Shown here: positions 58,231-64,000 of the stretch, piece by piece
How the letters are laid out: each line of letters begins with the position of its first letter
How positions within the stretch are numbered: the first letter of the stretch is position 1
Assembly: GCF_026625125.1 (NCBI RefSeq)
Contig: NZ_CP113097.1
Coordinates: 4,574,001 to 4,638,000, forward strand
Reading direction: 5' to 3'
DNA length: 64,000 nucleotides
DNA from: Pseudomonas putida
Lineage (GTDB): Bacteria; Pseudomonadota; Gammaproteobacteria; Pseudomonadales; Pseudomonadaceae
Position numbers and translations under genes: made by a program
Notes under the pieces: generated by a model
What the model saw: the letters and a program-made list of their open reading frames with translations, nothing else
Told to the model about the DNA's origin: nothing
The model's database searches: none

Positions 58231-59733
58231 TCAGGCCTGTGGGCGCATGTGCGGGAACAGGATCACGTCGCGAATCGACGGCGAGTTGGTCAGCAGCATC
58301 ACCAGGCGGTCGATGCCGATACCTTCACCGGCAGTCGGTGGCATGCCGTACTCCAGGGCACGAACGAAGTCGGCATCGTAATGCATGGCTTCGTCATCAC
58401 CGGCGTCCTTCTCGGCCACCTGGGCCAGGAAACGCTCTGCCTGGTCCTCGGCGTCATTGAGCTCGGAGTAGGCGTTGGCGATCTCGCGGCCACCGATGAA
58501 CAGCTCGAAGCGGTCGGTCACGGCCGGGTTGTCGTCGTTGCGACGGGCCAGCGGCGACACTTCGAACGGGTATTCGGTGATGAAGTGCGGCTGCTCCAGC
58601 TTGTGCTCGACCAGCTCTTCGAAAATCATCACCTGCAGCTTGCCCAGGCCTTCGTGGCCCAGCACCTTGGCACCGGCTTTCTTGGCGATGTCGCGGGCCC
58701 GCTCGACATCCTGAAGGTCCGCTGCGGTCAGCTCCGGGTTGTACTTGAGGATCGAATCGAACACCGACAAGCGCACGAACGGCTCACCAAAGTGGAACAC
58801 CTTGTCGCCATACGGCACATCGGTGCTGCCCAGCACCAGCTGGGCAAGCTCGCGGAACAGCTCCTCGGTGAGGTCCATGTTGTCGCGGTAGTCAGCGTAG
58901 GCCTGGTAGAACTCGAGCATGGTGAACTCGGGGTTGTGCCGGGTCGAAACGCCTTCGTTACGGAAGTTGCGGTTGATCTCGAACACTTTCTCGAAACCAC
59001 CGACCACCAGGCGCTTGAGGTACAGCTCCGGCGCGATACGCAGGAACATGGCCATGTCCAGGGCGTTGTGGTGGGTTTCGAACGGTTTGGCCGCGGCGCC
59101 GCCAGGGATGGTCTGCAGCATCGGCGTTTCGACTTCGAGGAAGTCGCGGTCGATGAGGAACTTGCGGATGTGCGAGATCACCTGCGAACGCACACGGAAG
59201 GTGTGGCGGGTTTCTTCGTTGACCATCAGGTCGACATAACGCTGGCGGTAGCGCTGCTCGGTGTCGGTCAGCCCGTGGTGCTTGTCCGGCAGTGGGCGCA
59301 GCGACTTGGTCAGCAGGCGTACGTTGGTCATCTCGACGTACAGGTCGCCCTTGCCGGAACGGGCCAAGGTGCCTTCGGCGGCGATGATGTCGCCCAGGTC
59401 CCAGGTCTTGACCGCGGCCAGGGTTTGCTCCGGCAGGGTCTTGCGGTTGACGTAGACCTGGATGCGCCCGGTCATGTCCTGGATGACCATGAACGAGCCA
59501 CGGTTGAGCATGATGCGACCGGCAACCTTGACCGGGATCGCTGCCGCTTCCAGCTCTTCCTTGGTCTTGTCCGCGTACTGTTTCTGCAGGTCGTTGCAGT
59601 AGCTGTCGCGGCGGAAGTCGTTGGGGAAGGCCTGACCCTTCTCGCGCTCGGCGGCAAGCTTTTCCTTGCGCAGGGCGATCAGGGTGTTTTCTTCCTGTTG
59701 CAGGTCTTGCGATTCGGTCTTGAGGTCGCTCAT
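58231..59733 (-). CDS. lysS: Lysyl-tRNA synthetase, class II
   Basis: LysS charges tRNA-Lys. The 500-residue enzyme has an N-terminal OB-fold anticodon-binding domain (about 60-170) and a class II core with motif 1 ([10 protein letters not shown]), motif 2 ([20 protein letters not shown]) and motif 3 ([10 protein letters not shown]). It follows prfB by 89 bases, the usual prfB-lysS pair, with a hairpin in the gap. Confidence 0.98.
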   Translation of the reverse strand: MSDLKTESQDLQQEENTLIALRKEKLAAEREKGQAFPNDFRRDSYCNDLQKQYADKTKEELEAAAIPVKVAGRIMLNRGSFMVIQDMTGRIQVYVNRKTLPEQTLAAVKTWDLGDIIAAEGTLARSGKGDLYVEMTNVRLLTKSLRPLPDKHHGLTDTEQRYRQRYVDLMVNEETRHTFRVRSQVISHIRKFLIDRDFLEVETPMLQTIPGGAAAKPFETHHNALDMAMFLRIAPELYLKRLVVGGFEKVFEINRNFRNEGVSTRHNPEFTMLEFYQAYADYRDNMDLTEELFRELAQLVLGSTDVPYGDKVFHFGEPFVRLSVFDSILKYNPELTAADLQDVERARDIAKKAGAKVLGHEGLGKLQVMIFEELVEHKLEQPHFITEYPFEVSPLARRNDDNPAVTDRFELFIGGREIANAYSELNDAEDQAERFLAQVAEKDAGDDEAMHYDADFVRALEYGMPPTAGEGIGIDRLVMLLTNSPSIRDVILFPHMRPQA

Positions 59734-59781
59734 GTCGTCATTCTTTCCATCAGGTATTCGTTGCCCTTTTCGGGCAGGGCA

Positions 59782-59807
59782 CGCGATGCCGGCGTACAGG
59801 CATCGCG
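59782..59807 (-). terminator. Hairpin between prfB and lysS
   Basis: CGCGATGCC (59782-59790) pairs with GGCATCGCG (59799-59807) around an 8-base loop. It starts 16 bases after the prfB stop and may attenuate transcription into lysS. Confidence 0.5.
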
Positions 59808-59822
59808 GCGGTGGTGTGCGGC

Positions 59823-60918
59823 TTACAGCCCCTGCTTGAGGCTCGCTTCCAGGTACTGGTCGATGTCGCCATCGAGCACCTTGTTGCAGTCGCTGCGCTC
59901 GACGCCGGTACGCAGGTCCTTGATGCGCGAGTCATCGAGCACGTAGGAGCGGATCTGGTGGCCCCAGCCGATGTCCGACTTGCTGTCTTCCAACGCCTGG
60001 GAAGCGGCGTTGCGCTTCTGCATTTCCAGCTCGTACAACTTGGCCCGCAGCATTTTCATGGCGGTGTCCTTGTTGGCATGCTGGGAGCGTTCGTTCTGGC
60101 ACGCCACCACGGTGTTGGTCGGCACGTGGGTGATACGCACCGCGGAGTCGGTGGTGTTCACGTGCTGACCACCGGCACCGGAGGAGCGGTAGGTGTCGAT
60201 ACGCAGGTCGGACGGGTTGATATCGATCTCGACCTTGTCGTCGATCTCGGGCGACACGAACACCGCCGAGAACGAGGTGTGGCGACGGGCGCCGGAGTCG
60301 AACGGGCTCTTGCGCACCAGGCGGTGCACGCCGATTTCGGTGCGCAGCCAGCCGAAGGCGTACTCGCCCTTGATGTGCACGGTGGCGCCCTTGATGCCGG
60401 CGACTTCGCCTTCGGACAGCTCGATGATGGTGGCGTCAAAGCCGCGCTTGTCGGCCCAGCGCAGGTACATGCGCAGCAGGATGTTGGCCCAGTCCTGCGC
60501 TTCGGTACCGCCGGAACCTGCCTGGATGTCCAGGTAAGCGTTGTTCATGTCCATCTCGCCGCTGAACATGCGACGGAACTCAAGCTGGGCCAGGTTTTCT
60601 TCCAGGCCTTCCAGCTCGGTCACGACATCGCTGACGGCGCCTTCGTCATTTTCCTCGACAGCCATGTCGAGCAGGTCCTTGCAGTCCCCCAGGCCACCGG
60701 ACAGCTTGTCCAGGGTCTCGACGACCTGCGCCAGCATGGCGCGCTCGCGGCCCAGGGCCTGGGCGTACTCAGGCTTGTTCCAGACGTTGGGGTCTTCCAG
60801 CTCGCGGTTGACTTCGATCAGGCGGTCATGCTTTTGATCGTAGTCAAAGATACCCCCGAATGGACTGGGAGCGTTCGGTGAGGTCCTTGATGGTGTTCAG
60901 GATCGGTTGGATTTCCAT
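59823..60918 (-). CDS. prfB: Peptide chain release factor 2, programmed +1 frameshift
   Basis: RF2 recognises UGA and UAA. Translation starts at ATG 60918 ([20 protein letters not shown]), reaches an in-frame TGA at 60846-60844 after RGYL, and continues by +1 slippage on CTT into GAC at 60845 to give DYDQKHD and the rest. The full protein is 364 residues with the codon-reading SPF motif (VRKSPFDSG) and GGQ (SGAGGQHVN). The slip site GGGGGTATCTTTGAC matches the classical RF2 autoregulation signal: low RF2 promotes frameshifting and more RF2. Confidence 0.97.
60844..60857 (-). promoter_or_regulatory. RF2 programmed frameshift site
   Basis: On the minus strand GGGGGTATCTTTGA places a Shine-Dalgarno-like GGGGGT just upstream of the slippery CTT codon and the in-frame TGA stop, followed by C. 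Both the spacing and the stop context TGAC match the known RF2 recoding signal. Confidence 0.95.
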
Positions 60919-61129
60919 GGGCGCGGGGCTCTCGTACGAATTCGGTGAAAAGCCCGCGAGTATAACCCATACAGCCAAGCACAGCAGCCCGTTGAGCAGC
61001 CCGCACAGCGCCGGATCATGACCGCGCGTGATTTCCTGGCAATTCTGCCAGTAGCCCCCAGGCGTCGAGCCACGCAAGACTTGCCCTCAGGCATGCGGAT
61101 CGTCCGCCGCCTCAATGGGAGCAATGAAA

Positions 61130-61525
61130 ATGAGTGATGACTTTGACCGCGCATTGAAAATGCTGGAAGGGTTCGAAATTCTGCCTCCAGAATTCACGAA
61201 CGCCGTGAACGACACGCTAGAGTTCGACCCAGCGCCCGCCCGTAACCCTGTAAAAGTACATTACCCGGGGTTGAAGGAGGACATTCCCGGGCTCGAAAGC
61301 GTCACCGTCGGCTGTTACGGCGATAATTGGGGAACGGGACGATCACCTGCAGACCCCCGACGCGAAGAGACCGTTGAAGGCTATGTACCCGGCGCCGTCC
61401 TGAAAGAGGCCGCCAGCTACAGAATATGGGCGGTCGTCAGGTTCAAGATCGCAGGCGAAGAAACGGAGCTCACCGTCCGCTCTGCAGATCGCACTTACCG
61501 GCTCAAGAGAAAAGCCGCCAAATAA
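61130..61525 (+). CDS. Unrecognised 131-residue protein
   Basis: A protein starting MSDDFDRALKMLEGFEILPP. The middle part has an acidic, Gly-rich stretch (SVTVGCYGDNWGTGRSPADP) and the C-terminal part looks like beta strands (SYRIWAVVRFKIAGEETELT, then a basic tail LKRKAAK). No signal peptide, membrane segment or known motif. GGGAG lies about 8 bases upstream of ATG 61130; ATGs at 61115 and 61124 are alternatives. It is an isolated plus-strand gene between prfB and wspR, both minus, and is less GC-rich than its neighbours. I do not recognise it. Confidence 0.7.
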   Translation: MSDDFDRALKMLEGFEILPPEFTNAVNDTLEFDPAPARNPVKVHYPGLKEDIPGLESVTVGCYGDNWGTGRSPADPRREETVEGYVPGAVLKEAASYRIWAVVRFKIAGEETELTVRSADRTYRLKRKAAK

Positions 61526-61564
61526 ACTTGACTGGCGGCTACCCCGCTCGTGCCAGCCAAGCCC

Positions 61565-62569
61565 TTATGCGATACCCACTTTGTTCCGACCACTGTTCTT
61601 GGCCAGGTACAAGCCTTTGTCGGCAGCGGATATGAGCTGCCGGCAATGGCTGCCCACAGCCGGGGTCTGCGTCGCCAGGCCAATGCTCACGGTCAGGCGC
61701 GAGTCGTCCTGCGGCGCGGTATGCGGGATATCCAGGCCATGTACGGTCTGACGCAGTTTCTCCGCGACCAGCCGCGCCCCGCCCGGGGAGGTGTTGGGCA
61801 ATACCAGCGCGAACTCCTCGCCACCGTAGCGCGCCGGCAGGTCGGTAGGCCGTGAACACGAACCGCGAATGGCCTGTGCCACCTTGCGCAGCGCCTCATC
61901 ACCGGCCAGGTGCCCGAAGCTGTCGTTGTAGACCTTGAAATAGTCGACATCGATCATCAGCAGCGACAACTGCTGTTGCTCACGCATGGCCCGGCGCCAC
62001 TCCAGTTCCAGGTACTCATCGAAATGGCGGCGGTTGGACAGCCCGGTGAGGCCATCGGAGTTCATCAGCCGCTGCAGCATCAGGTTGGTATCGAGCAATT
62101 GCTGCTGGCTCACGCGCAATGCCCGGTAGGCCTCGTCACGTTGCAGCAGGGTCAGGTACGAGCGCGAGTGGTAGCGGATGCGGGCCACCAGTTCGATGGT
62201 GTCCGGCAACTTGACCAGGTAGTCGTTGGCCCCGGCAGCGAAGGCGGCACTCTTGACCAGAGGGTCTTCCTTGGTCGACAGCACGATGATCGGGATGTCC
62301 CGGGTAGCCGGATTGTTGCGGTATTCGCGCACCAGGGTCAGGCCGTCGAGGCCCGGCATGATCAGGTCCTGGAGGATCACCGTGGGCTTGATGCGCATGG
62401 CCTGGGCCACGGCCTGATGGGGGTCGGCGCAGAAATGGAAATCGATGTTTTCCTCTTGGGCCAGGCCACGCCGCACCGCTTCACCGATCATCGCCTGATC
62501 ATCGACCAGCAAGACCATCGCCGAATTTTCATTGGCGGTCGCAAACCCTTCGATCGGTAGATCAATCAT
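61565..62569 (-). CDS. wspR: Diguanylate cyclase response regulator WspR
   Basis: WspR makes cyclic di-GMP when phosphorylated by WspE, promoting surface attachment and biofilm. The 334-residue protein has a receiver domain (about 17-135, phospho-acceptor D68 in VILQDLIMP), a coiled-coil linker (about 140-170: [16 protein letters not shown]), and a GGDEF domain with active-site [10 protein letters not shown] (GGEEF 249-253). An RxxD inhibitory site (RPTD, 240-243) lies five residues before it, so product inhibition is expected. It is the last gene of the wsp operon. Confidence 0.96.
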   Translation of the reverse strand: MIDLPIEGFATANENSAMVLLVDDQAMIGEAVRRGLAQEENIDFHFCADPHQAVAQAMRIKPTVILQDLIMPGLDGLTLVREYRNNPATRDIPIIVLSTKEDPLVKSAAFAAGANDYLVKLPDTIELVARIRYHSRSYLTLLQRDEAYRALRVSQQQLLDTNLMLQRLMNSDGLTGLSNRRHFDEYLELEWRRAMREQQQLSLLMIDVDYFKVYNDSFGHLAGDEALRKVAQAIRGSCSRPTDLPARYGGEEFALVLPNTSPGGARLVAEKLRQTVHGLDIPHTAPQDDSRLTVSIGLATQTPAVGSHCRQLISAADKGLYLAKNSGRNKVGIA

Positions 62570-62620
62570 CCCTATTCACCTGATCACGGCCGCAGGAGCG
62601 GTGTGACTCAATACATATCG

Positions 62621-63634
62621 TCATTGTGCAAAGATTTCCATCAAGCGCCCGGCGATTCGCTCCAGCGGACGGATTTCCACCGCTGCATCGATTGCCGCGG
62701 CGGCTTTGGGCATACCGTAGACTGCGCTGCTTGACTGGTCCTGAGCAATGGTCAGGAAACCTTGCTGGCGCATCATTTTCAAGCCTTGGGCGCCATCGCG
62801 CCCCATGCCGGTGAGCAGCACGCCCACCGCCTGCCCGCGCCAATAGCGCGCCACACTCTCGAAGAACACATCGATCGAGGGCCGGTAGATCTCGTTGACA
62901 GGTTCGGCAGTGTAGGCCAACTGGCCGTTGTGCAGCAGGCGTATATGGTGGTTGGTGCCCGCCAGCAGCACCTGCCCGGGCTGCGGCGGTTCGCCTTCAT
63001 GGGCCAGGCGCACCGGCATGCCACAGGCACTGCCAAGCCACTCGGCCATGCCGGCAGCGAACACTTGGTCAACATGCTGGACTAGCACGATGGATGCCGG
63101 AAACCCCTTGGGCAACCCCTTCAGCAGTACCTCGAGGGCCGCAGGCCCCCCGGCCGAAGAGCCGATCGCCACCAGGCCGCGGCGCTGGGCGGCATCGCGT
63201 AAAGGCGCGGCGACCGGTTTGGTCGCGCTGGGCCGCTGTTGGCCGATCAACCAGCTGATGTTGAGGATCTTGCGCAGCAACGGGGCCGCTGCCTCCCGCG
63301 CATCACCCGCGCCGAGCGCCGGGGTGTCGACCACATCCAGGGCCCCGTGGCCCATGGCCTCGAACACGCGGTGCACGTTCTGCTTGCGGTCGACGGTGAC
63401 GATGACGATGGCACACGGCGTTTCGGCCATGATCTGCCGGGTCGCTTCCACCCCATCCATCACCGGCATGATGAGGTCCATGAGTATCAGGTCGGGCGTT
63501 GCCTGGGCACACTGGCGCACGGCCTCGGCGCCATTGCTGGCCACCCAGATCACCTCATGCGCAGGCTCCAGGGCCAGGGCCCGGCGCAACGCTTCTACCG
63601 CCAGGGGCATGTCGTTGACGATGGCGATCTTCAT
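62621..63634 (-). CDS. wspF: Chemotaxis-type methylesterase WspF
   Basis: WspF is the CheB-like methylesterase that demethylates the WspA receptor and dampens Wsp signalling. The 337-residue protein has a receiver domain (phospho-acceptor D53 in LILMDLIMPVMDG) and a methylesterase domain with the catalytic triad S160 (AIGSSAGGP), H187 (VLVQHVDQ) and D280 (GMGRDGAQG). All three are present, so the enzyme looks intact. It overlaps the wspE stop (ATGA) and precedes wspR by 51 bases. Confidence 0.96.
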   Translation of the reverse strand: MKIAIVNDMPLAVEALRRALALEPAHEVIWVASNGAEAVRQCAQATPDLILMDLIMPVMDGVEATRQIMAETPCAIVIVTVDRKQNVHRVFEAMGHGALDVVDTPALGAGDAREAAAPLLRKILNISWLIGQQRPSATKPVAAPLRDAAQRRGLVAIGSSAGGPAALEVLLKGLPKGFPASIVLVQHVDQVFAAGMAEWLGSACGMPVRLAHEGEPPQPGQVLLAGTNHHIRLLHNGQLAYTAEPVNEIYRPSIDVFFESVARYWRGQAVGVLLTGMGRDGAQGLKMMRQQGFLTIAQDQSSSAVYGMPKAAAAIDAAVEIRPLERIAGRLMEIFAQ

Positions 63635-64000
63635 CCTTGAGCACCTCCGATCAGTTCGATCACAGCATCGATCAACGCATCGTCGTGGAAACTGGCTTTT
63701 GCCAAATAGTAGTCGGCGCCAGCGTCCAGGCCCCGCCGTCGATCTTCTTCGCGGTCCTTGTACGACACCACCATCACCGGCAGCGACTGCAGCCGCTGGT
63801 CACGGCGCACCAATGTGACCAGCTCGATACCGTCCATGCGCGGCATGTCGATGTCGGTGATCAGCAGGTCGAAATCCTCGCTACGCAGTGCATTCCAGCC
63901 GTCCATGCCGTCGACCGCCACAGCCACCTCGAAGCCGCGGTTGCTCAGCAGCTTGCGTTGCAGCTCGCGTACGGTGAGTGAGTCGTCGACAACCAGAATG
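63631..64000 (-). CDS. wspE: Hybrid histidine kinase WspE, C-terminal receiver (5' part outside window)
   Basis: Only the last 122 residues are in the window: a complete receiver domain starting ILVVDDSLTVRELQRKLLSN, with the phospho-acceptor Asp in LLITDIDMPRMDG and the conserved Lys in DYYLAKASF. The position immediately before wspF-wspR identifies it as the CheA/CheY hybrid WspE. The kinase part lies off the right edge. Confidence 0.92.
   Translation of the reverse strand, partial: ILVVDDSLTVRELQRKLLSNRGFEVAVAVDGMDGWNALRSEDFDLLITDIDMPRMDGIELVTLVRRDQRLQSLPVMVVSYKDREEDRRRGLDAGADYYLAKASFHDDALIDAVIELIGGAQG

Noticed and set aside
58069..59946. A 625-codon plus-strand open frame
   Set aside because: Antisense to lysS and across its terminator and REP elements; not coding.
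59823..60737. prfB read as a 304-residue protein starting at 60737
   Set aside because: The upstream segment 60918-60847 plus the frameshift site restores the normal 364-residue RF2, so the short form is a calling artefact.

Overview
The window is a GC-rich gammaproteobacterial chromosome segment. Protein sequences, gene order (rpsB to dnaE, the dap genes, the wsp genes) and REP-like palindromes with a GCCGGCTTGCCGGCG core all point to a Pseudomonas of the P. putida group. It is almost entirely core genome. I see no tRNA, rRNA, CRISPR array, insertion sequence or prophage. dnaE is cut at the left edge and wspE at the right edge.

Region 1 (1-16059, minus strand) is the long envelope/translation cluster, in transcription order rpsB, tsf, pyrH, frr, uppS, cdsA, dxr, rseP, bamA, skp, lpxD, fabZ, lpxA, lpxB, rnhB, dnaE. 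It joins protein synthesis, isoprenoid and phospholipid precursor supply, lipid A synthesis, outer-membrane protein assembly and replication. Hairpins split it after rpsB, after tsf, between rseP and bamA, and between rnhB and dnaE.

Region 2 (16439-32776) is mostly plus strand: map, glnD, dapC, a convergent CPA1-type antiporter, yffB, dapD, csdA-csdE, a convergent tcdA, a GH17-GT2 membrane glucosyltransferase (ndvB-type), dapE, rlmA, a small conserved protein and a convergent cold-shock protein. Three lysine/diaminopimelate genes lie within 11 kb. The csdA-csdE-tcdA set is a sulfur-transfer and tRNA t6A-cyclisation module.

Region 3 (33008-48383) is more accessory: plsB; a tandem trio (YbaY-like cytoplasmic protein, YbaY-like lipoprotein, DUF4197 protein) in which each gene is preceded by an inverted repeat at its ribosome-binding site; an RND efflux pump with a divergent TetR regulator and a palindromic operator candidate; an orphan low-GC RHS-core protein; rsmJ; a protein with a 45-residue internal duplication; an extensin-like peptidase; an ICL/PEP-mutase-family enzyme; a DUF72 protein; a small unknown; and tsaB.

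Region 4 (48471-64000): adk, ppc, a small conserved protein, a DUF4398-OmpA lipoprotein pair, a minus-strand group with an alpha/beta hydrolase lipoprotein and a MATCAP/QEGLA-type HExxxH metallopeptidase, a lipoprotein with its TetR neighbour, lysS, prfB with its programmed +1 frameshift, an unrecognised 131-residue protein, and the end of the wsp c-di-GMP signalling operon (wspE partial, wspF, wspR).

The most unusual signals are the ribosome-binding-site hairpins at 35513-36448, two inverted arrays of 7-bp units (16250-16357 and 32498-32558), the bacterial tubulin-carboxypeptidase-like protein, and the orphan RHS gene.
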